A stretch of 64,000 nt of DNA from Ceratopteris richardii (GCA_020310875.1 CM035435.1:67299997-67363996), one strand, 5' to 3'. Positions 11,873-26,391 are shown, counted from the stretch's first letter. The notes: a model not told the origin generated them from the sequence alone. Numbers and translations are program-made.

Positions 11873-14800
11873 AGATGGGGGGAAAAAACCTCGTGAAGAG
11901 GGAAAAAAGTGCCCTAGCAGTCCTAGAGTGTTAACACACATCACTACCTAAATATACCAACAAATCCCCCCTAGGAGTGATGCAGTGAACAAGGAGATAG
12001 CACTCATGTATAAGGAAGTGCCAAGCTATGTGGAATCAATCCACAAAAGGAAGTAAGTCCAAAGCTTTGAAGAAAGCTTCAAACTTCTCCCTAGGTAGAA
12101 CCTTCATAAAAAGGTATGCAATGTTCTCCTGTGTGGGCACATATGCCAAGCGGATATCCCCAATAGAGAACCTCTCCTTGACATAATGATAATGCACCTC
12201 AATGTGCTTAGTGCGAGCATGGAACAGAGGGTTCCTCGCAACTGCCAATGCGCTTTTACTATCAATGAAGATGGTGGTGGTAGAAGACTGACCAACACCC
12301 AAATCATCCATAAGGCATCTGAGCCACACACACTCAACAGTCGCTGTGAAAGCTGCCCTATACTGAGCCTCACAATTGGAAGTGGCCATAGTAGGCTGCT
12401 TCTTGCCCAACCAAGATATAAATGAGCTACCAAGCATGAAGCAAAAGTCAATGGTGGACACACGAGTGTCATAGAAACTAGCCCAATCACTATTAGAAAA
12501 ATCATGCAAATCTCATGGTAATGATCCCCCCTTGGGATAAAACAATCCAAGTAGCCAAGTACCACTCAAGTAGCAAAAGATGCGCTTAACCTCCTGCCAA
12601 TGCTTGACACCTAGGAAATGCATAAACCTACTCATCTATGAGATAGCAAACTGAATATCTCGCTGAGTAATGCATAAGTAAATCAAGCATCCAATAGCCT
12701 GCTGATAGAGAACAACATCAAATGCATCTTCAGCATCATGAAGACTCAATTGTAAACCCTCTCCATAGGAGTGGCAATAGGCTTACAGTCTTCAAGCCCA
12801 AAACACTGCAATAATATGTCAATATATTTCGTTTGTCACAATGCCATTCCACCATCAACTTGCATAAATGGAATGCCCAAATAGTGATGTAAATGCCCCA
12901 AATTAGACATCTCAAATGAGGCATGCAAATCAGCCATAAAATAAGCAATATGCATGTCATGAGGACCAGAGTGAGGAGCATGTCATCAACATACACCACA
13001 ATGATCAGAGGCACATCATAAGCACGCTTAACATATAAGGTGCCTTCAATTGGATTGTTCTCAAAACCATGCGCAATTAGATAGGCATGTATCTCTTCAT
13101 ACCAAGTAGGTGGTGCTTGCTTTAAACCATATAATGCCTTCTTTAACCTGCACACCTGGTTTTCATGCCCTTTCTGCACAAAGCCACGGGGTTGAAAAAC
13201 ATACACTTCTTCAAGCAAGTCACCATTCTGAAATGTCGTTTTAATGTCCAACTAATGTGCATTCCAAGCATGATGAGTTGCAAGTGCACAAATGCTACGA
13301 ACAGTAGTCATTCGGCAAGTAGACTATAGGAGTAAAGGTTTCATCAAAATAAATGCCTCTTTCCTGTGCATAACCCTTTGCAACAAGCCTAGCCTTATAC
13401 CTATCAAGTGTTCTATCAAGTTTACGCTTTAGCTTGTATAGCCAATTTGTGCCAATGGCCTTCTTGCCAGGAACCAAGTCACATAAAGACCAGGTACCAT
13501 TCTTCATTATAGCATCATATTCAGATTGCATAGCAACCATCCAATTTTTTGAATTTTATGCTTCTTCAAATGAAACAGGCTCATTCTCATCACAGAGACT
13601 AGATACAGCCATAGCATAGCAATCTGATGCAAAAGAGGCACTATAAGAGCTTGCTCAATATCAGCTCTCTCATCAATAAGTGCATCATGTAAATCTTCAT
13701 TAAAAAAAATGGAATGATCTGCATCATCATAGAAACCTTAAAAGGCTGAGAAGTTGCCTCATTACGACCAGCACTAGACTGTCTGCCTATAAAAAGAGGC
13801 AGCAAAGTATCATACATGTCTTTGGAGCTAATAGATGTCTCCTTAGTACATGAAAGCAATGGTTGAATAGCATCTTCCACAAAAACAACATTACGGCTAA
13901 TGAGAATGCATTTACTCTGTGGATGATACATAAGATAGCCTTTACTTTCTGAACTGTACCCAACAAAAATACATTTTACTTCTTTATCATCCAATTTTGT
14001 GCGATGTTGTTTAGGCAATAATGCATATGCCAAACAAGCAAAAACACGTTAATGAGCAATAGATGTCTTACGACCATGCCAAGCCTCATATGGAGTGATA
14101 GCATGTATCGCTTTAGTGGGACACTTGTTCAGTACATATGCTGCACACATAATAGCCTCAAGCCAAAAACTATGTGGTAAAGCCTGACTCTTAACCATAC
14201 TCCTCACCATCTCCATGAGTGACTTTTTTTTTAGTTCTGCAACTCCATTCCCTTGAGGTGTAGAGTGTCTCAAGGTTGGGCAAAGAGGACACCATTTCAG
14301 ATTTCTGCAGGCATAGCAAACTAGCAAAATTCAAATGACCAAAGCATGCATGCCAAAGCTTTGCATCTCACATAGCCTGAGAATCATGTACTGCACATGC
14401 CAAATCATTTATAGATCTTTCATAGTCTATAATCTTATACAACGCACAACATAAAATGCTAGAAGCAATAATGATGTCGCCATTTGACAAATCATGAACT
14501 ATACATCTGTGATCAACAAATTTCACAACCAAGCCAATCTTGGCTAATGTAGAAACTGATAATAGATTTTTCTTGATCCTTGGCACAAACAAAGCATCTG
14601 ACAAAGTGAAAGAGCTACCATCAGCAATAGTCAAAATGACCTTACCAACTCCCATAACAGGATCGGAGCAGTTGTTGGCACATGTAACACTATTCCCTGT
14701 AGGGGCAGGCTCGAGTGAAGAGAAGAAACTACACTACGAGGTAATATATTGTTTGGTCATCCCACTATCAAAGTACCAAACATCTGAGTCTAGTGCACAC

Positions 14801-16250
14801 ATGCACTGCTCATGAGAAGATGGGCAAAACTGCAAATAGTAGTAAACACCCATTCTTCTTCCAGTGCAAGATTAGCAGACTCTATTTTCGGTGTAAATGC
14901 CTCTACAACAACAATTCAAGCCTCTTTCTTCTTTGCCTCTTTACCAGTCAGTTTTGAAGACCTCTTGATGACATGATGATTTGTTTTACACTATTTGCAA
15001 AACAATTTCTGCTTTTCTAATTTCTTCTCATCTTTGTCTTCCTTCTTCGAATGTGCAGCATTTGTAGATTTCTGCTTACTAGTAGAAGACCTTCATTTAC
15101 CTTTGCCCTTCTGACTAGCCAGGAAAGCTTGATCTACAACACGCATGATGGACCTGTTCTACCTGGATTGATCTTCCTGCAACCAAACAAAAACTAACTC
15201 CTCAAATGACAAGGCATTTGGATTGCCTTTCATCATCAAACGAAGAGTAAAGGCAAAAATCTGATATGAATCAAGAAGACCATTCAGAATGGTCTGCACA
15301 AGTGAGCTATCCGATATAACCTCATCAGTAGAAATCAACTATTCTTATAAATCCTTGATCTTTGTGAGAAAACTATGCATAGAATCACTTTCATTCATGT
15401 GGCCACTCTCCAATTGTTTTCAAAGGTAAGCAACACGAGCCTTATTCCTAGCCTGGTACAATGTGGTAAGTGTATCCCAAGCATCCTTAGCTATTTTGCA
15501 AGCATGAATGTGAGAAATAATGGCATGTTTGACAAACAAAGGTATCAATGCATGTGCCCCAACATCTCTGCCATCCCAACAAATTTTCTCTATAGTAGGT
15601 GCAATAGAAATAGTAGCATGGACATGAATCTGCTGAATACCATCATCTTTGACACCATCTCCATCAACTCCAGCACTTGTGCTTGTAGTACCTATATTCA
15701 TAGGTGTCACAGGACGTCTTTCAACACCTTGCAGAATATTCCACAGTCCTTTTGCAACCAATACATGTTGCATCATAGAAGCCCATAACGGGTAGTTGGT
15801 ACCATCCAACTTATCCTCAATAGCCAACATACAAAATACATCACTGCTTTCAGCCATGGCGGATGACTAAAATACCTTGATGCAAAAAACTGATTGTATC
15901 GCAAAAAGTTCAACAGAACTACCTAGACAAATTCTGCTAAACCTATAGTAGACTTTGAGATGCTTATACTGGAGGACCGAAACTGGTATATATCTTTGGC
16001 ACAAAAAGACAAAACAGCCTCCACAAGCATTGTGATAGTGCATTCGAAGGCTCAAACGAGCTCAGATCGCAATTTTGACACCACATAGAAAAGCTATTTT
16101 GATCTCTAAAACACATGAGTATGCTCATTAAATTTTGTGCAATTCTAAGACTACAACTGGAGAGGTGTAGACAATGCCCTAGATGAAGCGACGACCTACT
16201 CTGATACCAATTGTTGGAGTTAGAGGTTTGCAGAAGCATGCGAACAACAC
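11873..16250 (-). mobile_element. Ty1/copia fossil, family A copy 2
   Basis: Minus-strand parts: 3' LTR piece 11873-11962 (start TGTTGGTATATTTAGG) preceded by a G-rich polypurine tract (11963-11975). RNase H at 12036-12509 (DWASFYDTRVSTIDFC, KHIEVHYHYVKE). RT at 12736-13540 ([37 protein letters not shown]). Integrase and linker at 13641-14327. Protease/GAG-pre-integrase at 14368-14700. Gag to 15857 (MAESSDVF). Primer-binding site 16199-16210 and a 5' LTR piece at 16212-16250. It is clearly the same family as 98-3474 but more decayed, with well over ten breaks. Confidence 0.9.
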
Positions 16251-18030
16251 TTCACACCAAGAAACTTGAAGATGGTTACAATATGAAAGCTTCTTGTCCA
16301 TAAATCTTGTGGCACTTTCAGACTTGTGGTAGTACCAGGTGACATATTAATGAAATGAACTACAATCAACAGTACCTCAACCCAAAAGCCTTCTGAAAGT
16401 TTTTCATGAGGCAACATCTAATATAGTTCTATTCATCCTTTTAGATATTCCATTCTATATTGGGGTACAAGTAGATGTAAAACCATTATGAGTTCTTCTA
16501 GACTAACCAAAAAGTTTGAGGTCATGTGAGGTATACTCACTTCTGTTATCTGAACATAAAACCTTGAATTTAGTTCCTTTTCTAGTCTGAACTCAAGTGT
16601 GAAGGTAGAGAATATCTTATTCTTTGATTTCATAGGATATACCCATTTTTTTGTAGCATCAACTGTCAAAGTGAGAAAATAAATAGAACCACCTAACAAT
16701 CTTTTGAGCATAGGAGCTTATACATCTATATAAACAAGATCTAAAGGCTGATTTGAAGAGTCAATGTGCATTTTATGTACATTGCTAGTTTGCTTTCCAT
16801 ATTGACAATGATCACAAAATAAAAAATTAGAGAAAGATTACACATGTAAGTAGCCAGAATGAGAAAGATTTTCCATTCTACTAGGAGATGCTAATTTTCT
16901 TCCTTTTGAAATGACCAAATTGTCCTTTGATATGCAAAAGGATTGATCATAGAAAGCTACTTTTCAACCAAGATCATCGAGTTAACCAATTGAAATCTGA
17001 CTACATGACAACTGAGGGACATGGCATACATTATGCATAGAAAGTTTGAACCATCGTTTCAGAGCACAACCATATCTTGAATCCCAACAACTTCACACTA
17101 GTAAGAATCACCAAGTCTAATGATACTAAGAGACTTTGTTGTAGAATTAGAGAAACACATGAAAAGAAGCACTAGAATCCAACAAACACATATGGGAAAG
17201 AGAACCAACCATAATAGCCTCACTAGGCATAGTATTATTATATTTCAATACATCATCATCATCAAAACTAGCATTGACTATCTTCAGACGTTCTCCATTA
17301 TATTTAGCATCCATTGATGCATAGGATTCTTTCTCATATGTCCTTTCTTATGAAAATAATGGCACTCAATATCACTCTTTCTTGATTTACTTCCATTGAT
17401 CATTCTTTTCCTTTGTTCTTGCTCTTGTCACATTGCTGACTCTTTCCTTGGTAAGAATCACAAACAGTACATGCATCCCCACTATGATTTCCGACCATAT
17501 ACTTTCTACATATCTCTTGACTCAAGTATGCTCCACGTATATCATAGTAGTCCACTTAATCACCAGATGCATTATTGTTGATAGTTGTGCAAAATGTATT
17601 CCATCATGATGGAAAGATCTTTGTTACTGAGAAAATCATTAGTCACATTTAGATGAGTAGAAACACATCTATGTCATTCATGTGAAGGTCATATAACTTT
17701 CTCATCGGATACATTGTAATTTGTGCTGTTTTATTTTCATAAGTGTTGCATAAAGTCTTCCAAAGTTCCTCTACACTTTCACAATCCAATACTATAAAGT
17801 AAACATTATCTGCAAGGTGTACTCAAATGGTAGACATAACTATTTCATCCAACTCATCCCTGTCATCATCATCCATATCAGTAGGATTCTTTGAGATTCC
17901 ATTTATTGGCTTTCATTGCCACATCTAGATCAACACATCTTTAATCTAATCCTTCCATACAACAAAGTCTATATGAATAGTGGCACTAGAACCTCATCCA
18001 CCGGACATTTCTGAAATCTCTGATGCCATG
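16251..18030 (-). mobile_element. Ty1/copia fossil, family B copy 1
   Basis: Minus-strand integrase pieces (16220-16711: SEGFWVEVLLIVVHFIN, YFLTLTVDATKKWVYPMKSK), GAG-pre-integrase and protease region (16740-17110), and gag up to about 18030, where TGGCATCAGAG forms a primer-binding site that overlaps the gag start. It matches 28429-30957 along its length. It is heavily broken (more than ten breaks) and abuts the family A LTR piece at 16250. Confidence 0.82.
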
Positions 18031-18637
18031 ATAATAGAGAACTCAGTAGAATGATAATGAAAATAGAAAATTCATAACACCATTAAGGCTAAAAAAAGAT
18101 CTAGTCAAATATCAAATTCAAGGATATGTTTAGTAGATTCTCCCTGAATAAATGGATCGATGATGAGGAGAAATGAACAACCAAAGAGATTATGTGAGAA
18201 TGTACGTGCTCACAACAATGTGTATGAAGGAGTGAAGTCAATCACTATGTAGTTGAAAGTCACAAATCTTGAAAACGTTTTCTATGTTCTCCTCTACAAA
18301 ATTACAATATGAGCAATGTAGAAGACTCATAAAATTTTGAGTACTAACATGTAAACCTACATAGTGAATCACTGAATCTCGTTCAATAAAACTAGTAAGA
18401 AGACTCGAGGGCTGAAAATTCAATGATAAAGTTGAATGTAAACTACCAACCAGACACAATCTCAAGTTCCTATGGTGCAAAAATTTAATATTTGGATCAA
18501 TCTTTTCACTTGTGTAGTCAAAACATTACCCCAAAACTACAAAATCAACTTCCATTTTTCCATAATTTTGCACCCAAAGAAACTCTAAAGAATTTGATGC
18601 AAAGATCCCAAGAAGACACTTTGAAGGCTCCAAAATA
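18031..18637 (-). repeat. Probable 5' LTR of family B copy 1
   Basis: Lies on the outer side of the primer-binding site. Parts match 30958-31170, for example ACATAGTGAATCACTGA and the AAATCTTGAAAA...TTT block. The outer boundary is inferred from the start of repeat X. Confidence 0.5.
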
Positions 18638-19770
<1,133 letters not shown>

Positions 19771-20226
19771 ATGTGTGTATATGTGTGTATGTATGCATGC
19801 ATGTGTGTATGTATGTATGCATATATATGCATGTGTGTATATGTGTGTATGTATGCATATGTGTGTGTATGTATGTATGTGAGTGTGTATGTATGCATGT
19901 GTGTACATGTGTGTGTGTGTATGTATGCATGCATGTGTGTATATGTGTGTATGTATGTATGCATATGTATGTGTATGCATGTGTGTATATGTGTGTGTGT
20001 ATCTATGCATTTGTGTACATGTGTGTGTATGTATGCATGTGTGTACATGTCTGTGTGTATGTATGCATGTATGTATATGTGTATGTGTGTGTATGTATGC
20101 ATGTGTAACATACACATATTAACACACATAAACTCACATGCATACATACATACACATACACATATACACACATACATACAATCACATACATACATACACA
20201 TGCATACACACATGTACACATACACA
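19771..20226. repeat. TGTATG-type array facing an ACATAC-type array
   Basis: 19771-20107 is variable TGTA/TGTG/TGCA repeat; 20108-20226 is its complementary ACATAC/ACACATA type. The two arms could pair as a long imperfect hairpin. Open frames of up to 168 codons here on both strands are products of the repeat. Confidence 0.93.
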
Positions 20227-20359
20227 GATCTTTCAATATCATATATAGACCTTGTAGGCTTGTGGTTAGTGCAATAAAAACCAATAGGTACTTTTGAACA
20301 TCAACAAGAACAAGTTGATGCAAAAGAGATAACTTGCACCTTAACTATCTCACATAAAC

Positions 20360-20990
20360 CTTCTAAAATTGGATGGAATTTATGACTTCAAACACTCATA
20401 GCAATCAACACATTTACAATTGGAAAAAAGTCCTCCTAAAAGACTGTTGTACATTCATGGAAGAATTAGATTAAAGATGTGTTGATCCAGAAAAGGCAAT
20501 GGAAGTCAATAAATCGAATCTCAAAGAAGCCTACTGATATGGATGATGATGATGGGGATGAGTGGATGAAATGGTTATGTCTACTATTTGAGTACACCTA
20601 GCAGATAATGTCTACTTTAAAGTACTCGATTGTGAAAGTGCATAAGAACATTTGAAGAAGTTATGTATCACTTATGAAAAAAACGGCATTAATTAAAGTG
20701 TATGTGATGAGAAAGTTATATGGCCTTCACATGAATGACACAAATGTGTTTCTACTCATTTAAATGTGTTTGATGAGATATTTTATCACTTACAAGCACC
20801 TTTATACCATCATGGAATACATTTTGCATAGCTATGAACAATAGTGCATCTTGTGATTAACTGGTCTATGATGATATATATCCAACAAAACGCCATATGT
20901 AAGATATCTATAAGCAGGGAAAACAATTTGTAAGTTTTAAGGAAAGCTTTTTCCATCTATTTGCTCTCTTGGAAGATTGGGGGCATGTAT
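20360..20990 (+). mobile_element. Copia family B gag fragment, plus strand
   Basis: Plus-strand peptides match family B gag on the opposite strand elsewhere: RQWKSINRISKKPTDMDDD, KLYGLHMNDTNVF (compare KLYKLNMKDTDSV at 30540) and YTIMEYILHSY. It is decayed with several breaks. No LTR is recognised beside it. Confidence 0.75.
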
Positions 20991-21060
20991 TCAACCCCTA
21001 TGGGATGTGACATACTAATCCTAAGACAGTCATGTGCATGTCTCCATGTTTAGTTCTCCC

Positions 21061-21190
21061 CCCCATATACACATATACATATGCACATACATTCATGTGC
21101 ATATATACATAGATACGTACATATACATGCATATAGACATACTTACACATATAGATATATACATACATGTGCATATAAACATTTTATATA
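21061..21190. repeat. ACATAT-type compound microsatellite
   Basis: Irregular CATATACA/CATACAT units. No coding signal. Confidence 0.8.
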
Positions 21191-21344
21191 CACATAAGCA
21201 CACATAAATATGAATGAATTATATAATTAAAGTACTAAAACACATGCTTAATATAAGGAATAATAACAATCAATAGAACAAAACTTTTTATTACTTAATA
21301 CCATACACACAATTCAAAACATAACTGAAATGAACAATATATAG

Positions 21345-21462
<118 letters not shown>

Positions 21463-21494
21463 TGTAAATACATATCCAATGTGATAATCAAGAA

Positions 21495-21580
21495 TCCTAA
21501 TCATCATCATCATAATCATGATCATCATCATTATCATCAGCATCATGATCATCCTCATCCTCATCATCATAATCACGATC
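21495..21580. repeat. ATC-rich microsatellite
   Basis: ATCATC repeat with interruptions; encodes only His/Asp/Met-rich low-complexity frames. Confidence 0.85.
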
Positions 21581-21769
21581 GTCCACATGATCTGATGTAT
21601 CTGTGTGAGCACCCTATGACGATCGAGATTGTCCCTCCTATGTCTATCTCTCCACCTCATCCATATCTGCCTCTCCATAATACTCCTATATTACATGTAA
21701 CAAACATAACAATTAAAACATCCATAAAAGTAAAATAATTATATAAAATTTAATAATAACAAAAAAGGC

Positions 21770-22215
21770 ATCTAGTGATCTCGCATATACTCGCTCAAAC
21801 ACAGATATCCAAAATGTGTAGCATACTCGATCTCATGTTTTGTAGGATATCATCCATAATCCTTTCACTGCATTGAAACAAATAAAAAAGATTAGTTTCT
21901 TTCATTGTAACTAAAATTAAAAAAAAAACTCACAATAACACATATACTTACAAATGTAGCTACAAAACCATGATGGCCAATTTGGCTTAGGTGTGATGTT
22001 TGGCCCAACTCAACTCTCTTCTTTGCAATAGCTTGTTTATTTAAAGAAAAAGAAATACATAAATTAAAGGTTAAAAATTAATAAAATATATGAGAATTAT
22101 AAATATAAACTATCAATTTGTATACCTTCTGCTAAGGAAATGACTCCTGAAGACGTAGCTATCTACGAAAAACTGCCACGTCTCAGGTGGTATGTTAGGT
22201 CACCTCTCATTTTTT
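21770..22215 (-). pseudogene. CACTA ORF2 (Transposase_24-like) exon remnants
   Basis: On the minus strand, 22215-22135 reads IPPETWQFFVDSYVFRSHFL and ends at a GTATAC donor-like site. A second piece near 22042-21955 reads AIAKKRVELGQTSHLSQIGHHGF and ends at GTAAG. A third near 21870-21770 includes VFERVYARSLDAF. These resemble the order 'W..FV', 'K.NR.....H..G...' and 'VF..TH.+KDG' in the second ORF of plant CACTA elements. A further exon-like piece on the same strand at 24510-24365 (GERYVRKILKVAWTILKARW, then CAG/GTATGT) may belong. The match is by eye and partial. Frames are interrupted, so it is a remnant. Confidence 0.42.
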
Positions 22216-22261
22216 TTCCACCATATAATATCTCCTGTTAGTTTAGTCTCAATAGAAAAAA

Positions 22262-22585
22262 AGAATCAAAATACATACACATATATACATACATATCATA
22301 CACATACCCACATACACATATACATGCAAACATATACACATACATATATGCATACAGATACACATATACATACATATAACATAAACACACATATACATAT
22401 CCACATATGTACATACGTACACACATACACATGCATGCATATACACTCATTCATACAAAATACATGCATTTATCCCACAATCATGTGCATTTGTGTATAT
22501 GTGTGTATGTGTGTATGTGTAAATGTAAACATGTGTATATGTGTAAATATGTATGTGTGAATGTTTATGTATGTAAATAAATAGA
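22262..22585. repeat. ACATAC then TGTATG compound microsatellite
   Basis: 22262-22460 is ACATACACATATAC-type; 22485-22585 is TGTGTATGTG-type. The ORFs within are low complexity. Confidence 0.9.
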
Positions 22586-22614
22586 TTATTAATATCAAAT
22601 ACCATTATTTGTAG

Positions 22615-24086
22615 ATTCCAATCAATCACATGGAGACCCTAAACTGTCTCCTAATCGTGCAAGGACTATATATTGTAAGTATATCAAACTTTTAATTTTA
22701 AATATTTTTGACAGATACATAACTGATATATTTTTTTGTTTCTTGTTATATTCAAATTCTGATCAATTAGAGGGCACTCCATCACCGTCTACTCATGCAA
22801 CGACTTCACATGTGTCCTCTGACAAATTATGATGAATTTTACTATCAAGAGCATATTATATGTTCGTGTAACTCTTGCTATGGCACATAAAGAAGACCAC
22901 GATTCGAATGTATTCAACATGAGGTAGAGTATGGTACTTTTGAGCATGCACCACCACCTGGTCAACGTGATAATGTTTGGGTATGTATTTTCTCTATAAA
23001 TTAATGTCATTATTTTATTTAAAAACCATATACAAAATCATATTATTGTTGATAAACATGAATACTTGCTCGATGATGATGATCATGATAAAAATTCTGA
23101 TAATGTTAATACACCTCGTACACTTCATGGACTTACTGTTCATCAATTAAAGTAGAGGTTTCTAGAAATCCTCTACCTCTTGGTTTAGAGACTGAAACGG
23201 CTAGAGATTATCCATTGACACCTTGTGATCGTTCTCTAGTACAAACATATGATAGAAGAAGATATGGAGGATGGAATAGAGGAACACTTCCTTTAGATGG
23301 AGAGGTTTTTAACTTTTGGGTTAATTGCTATATGATTGCTCCATCCACTATTACTCATGTTGGTCGTGGTCTCTTTATTGTAGAGGATTCATATGTGCCT
23401 CCAAACTCTGAAGTCCTCTTATGTCATTTTGTGGTCTATATATTTTGTGTTCACATGCAGAAAATAAAAGATTATATATTGATAGAAGACCTTACATGCA
23501 TGGAAATATAGCAGGCTTAATAAATAGTAGTTGAGGGTTACATAATAGTTCAAGGACTAATTGCAAATTTGAGGAGCATGAAAATAGTCATGAATCACCA
23601 TACATGAGTTGAGATGTATCACGATACATAGTTGTCAATGCTATTACTACATTACATGCTAGTGATGAATTATTAGTGAATTATGGATGGCGTAGATGTC
23701 CAAGAGCACCTTTTAGCTAGAAAGAGAATGAAAATTTTCTATCCATATTTAATAAATTATACTTTTAATTTTATGTTTAAAGTTTACTTTTCATTCATTT
23801 ATGGAATACTAATGATTTTTCTTCATGTGTGTAGATTCCAATGTATGATGTTGATGATATTCCTCCACACCATTCACAATTGCCAGTAAGACCTCATTTA
23901 TCAGAAGCTTCTATGAAGAGGCTATGCAAAAGTGATCCTATGCAATATACAAGGTTGAAATATCTATATTCATAAGAAGATAAAGTACAAGATTTGTGCG
24001 ACAATGATGAAGATGATGGTATGGCTGATTTTATTGAGGATTGGTATCAAAATGACAGTGAGAGCATTGATATTTCTAAAAAATAA
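22615..24086 (+). pseudogene. SET-domain-like gene, decayed
   Basis: Exon-like blocks lie at 22615-22674 (donor GTAAGT), 22771-22980 (acceptor ATTAG, donor GTATGT), about 23040-23700, and 23835-24086 (acceptor GTGTAG). The third block encodes THVGRGLFIVED near 23353-23388, YIDRRPYMHGNIAGLINSS near 23478-23533 and ITTLHASDELLVNYGW to 23690. This order (G-R-G-L-F; YID...GN.A..IN; E-L...YG) is the skeleton of a SET lysine-methyltransferase domain. The usual NHSC.PN core is degraded to NSS followed by RTN. The last block encodes an acidic tail. There are in-frame stops after INSS and after SPYMS, and a frame change between 23437 and 23478. The first two blocks (for example HMCPLTNYDEFYYQEHIICS) are not recognised. 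It sits between minus-strand CACTA ORF2-like pieces, so it could be a captured host gene or an independent pseudogene. Confidence 0.5.
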
Positions 24087-24209
24087 AAAATATCTTCGAG
24101 AGGAATGTCTAAAGCATGTATATGAAGGAAGTCGTTTGACAAAAATAAATGCGAGCTTACTTATTCTCAATCTTCTTTGGATGGAGTAATGTATCTGTTT
24201 TGGCACTAT

Positions 24210-24350
24210 TAAGATATAATTTTCAATTTTCTATCTAATTATATATATACATGCATAAATACATACATATAAATACATGCATATATAGATTATACATGAA
24301 TGCATATACACATATAAACATACACACACATACACATGTTATGAGAGTAA
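24210..24350. repeat. ATACAT-type AT-rich microsatellite
   Basis: Irregular CATACATA units; no coding signal. Confidence 0.7.
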
Positions 24351-24659
24351 GGTCAAATTATACATACCTGTATCGAGTGAAGATGTTTTGTCCATCTAGC
24401 TTTTAGAATTGTCCACGCAACCTTTAGAATCTTCCTGACATATCTTTCTCCTATTCTAGTCGACCTAATACCGGTGCTGCTAACTCTTTCCAGAACTTTG
24501 CATACAAATATTAAATATCAGTTAGCTATGGAGGTATTAGTTCATTAATAATATGAGAGGATCAAATTTATCTTGAAGATTTTGAAGCATGGAAAAATAA
24601 TTTTAAAGGATGGGCAGAAAGAAAGCGTCCATTCAATGCAGGTTTTTATTCTTACTTTA

Positions 24660-26361
24660 GCTAAGGTAAGAACAAGAACTTACATTGAATGTGAAGTATT
24701 TCTTTGGCAATGCACTGCAATGCACCACAATGCACTCTCCTTCTTGCAAGCTCCATGCCGATATCCTCAGAGTGAAAATCCTAGCTCCTACGGCTGCACA
24801 TGGTACTCCGCACAAAGAGTGCAAAATACGCAGAAAACACAGTACACACGGAGCACGAAGATAGACTTCTTAGTTCTTGCAAATGCGGTCGAACTTACAA
24901 TCTATGGCTGACCAGGCCACTATATGTTCTATTAAAGAACATATAAAAGGAAGTGTCAAATGGCCATTTGGCCTTTCACATGGACATTAACGGTAACAAT
25001 CTCCCACTAAAGGCAAATATGGACAAAGTAACTATCGGAGAAAAATAAAGAATGATAAAGAATACCTGAGTGTAAGTATACAAACTATACCTCCCACTTG
25101 ATGGGCATGTTACACAATATACAAGTGACTGTGTATGAATGAAGTAACCCCCATCAAGTGATAACAGTGTTGAAAGCCATCCTATGGTAGAGCTTTAGTC
25201 AAAGCATCTGGACCATTATCTCCAGTGTGAACCTTCTCAAAAATAATGCACTCGGTGGCTAGGCAATCTCTAGTGAAGTGATACCTCACCTCAATGTGCT
25301 TGGTCTTTGCATGATAGACTGGGGTCTTAGCCAAAGCAATGGCACTCTGACTATCACCGAGCAAACAAGGTACAATGTGAGGTAAACCCAAATCACAAGC
25401 AAGACGAGAAAGCCACAACGGTTTCTTACATGCCTCACTTGTTGTAACATACTCTGCTTCTCTGGTGGAAACAGATGTACATTCCTGAAGACGAGATCTC
25501 CAAGATATAGCGCCTCCAACAAAATGAAAAATGTACCCTGATGTAGACTTACGATTATCTACACAACTAGCATAGTCAGAATCTATGTAACCAATAATGG
25601 ATGCTTTCCCTCTACCTAAGCATAGACACTTGTCCTTAGTGCCACTCAGATATCTTAAAATCATCTTGATTGTTTCCCAATGTTTCTAGGCAGGATTAAA
25701 CATATATCTGCTCACAACTCCCACTCCAAATGCAATGTATGGCTTCATAGCTACCATAGCATACATGAAACTACCAACAGCAGGCTGATAGGGAATTTTG
25801 TTCATGAATTCCTTTTCCTCATCTGATTTGAGGCAATCATCCTTGATCATTTTCACATATGTGGGTAAAGGTGTACTCAATGCCTTTCCACCCTGCATAT
25901 TGAACCTATGAAGTACTTTGGATATGTACTCACTTTGACACAAGTATATGCATCTTTCGCTCCTATCATGAGTAATGCGCATACCAAGAATATGTTTCGC
26001 ATCCCCCAAATCCTTCATATCAAATGTGTGACTCAACTTCTTTTTGAGAATTGACAAATCATAAGAGGACTTCCTAGCAATCAACATATCATCGACATAA
26101 AGTATGAAGCATATCAAGCTGCCATCTGAGCATCTCTTTGTATAGAGACGATGATCCTCGTTGCTTCAAGAATAGCCTTGAGACTTTATAAAAGCATAAA
26201 AATTTTGATACCATTGTCTAGAGGACTATTTAAGCTCTTCTCAAGCTTACAAACTAGAATTTCCTTGCCAGGAACTACATAACCCTCTCGTTGTTCCATA
26301 TAGATCTCATGTGTAAGATCTCCATGCAAGAAAGCAATTTTCACATCCATTTAGACTAGCT
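24660..26361 (-). mobile_element. Ty1/copia fossil, family D (3' half)
   Basis: Minus-strand RT piece at 25686-26117 (CFILYVDDMLIA, MKDLGDAKHILGM, YQPAVGSFMYAM) and RNase H at 25182-25664 (GYIDSDYASCVDNRKSTSGY, QSAIALAKTPVYHAKTKHIE). Next come a polypurine tract at 24999-25012 and a 3' LTR starting TGTTACCG at 24998 and running down to about 24660. The RT wording is close to that of Tork/Tnt1-type elements; the lineage is inferred. It is incomplete, with a few breaks. The coding part ends at the junction at 26361. Confidence 0.85.
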
Positions 26362-26391
26362 CGGAATACATCACTGCTTTCAGCCATGGCC
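26362..26391 (-). repeat. 30-bp patch identical to family A gag start
   Basis: The 30 bases match the sequence around the family A gag start codon near 2925-2955 without a mismatch by eye. They join family D RT on one side to CACTA sequence on the other. Confidence 0.8.

Noticed and set aside
21481-21738. His/Asp-rich ORF as a metal-binding protein
   Set aside because: It is a translation of the ATC microsatellite.
24573-24911. 112-codon ORF as a host gene
   Set aside because: It lies largely in the LTR of the family D copia element, reads opposite to it, and has no domain.
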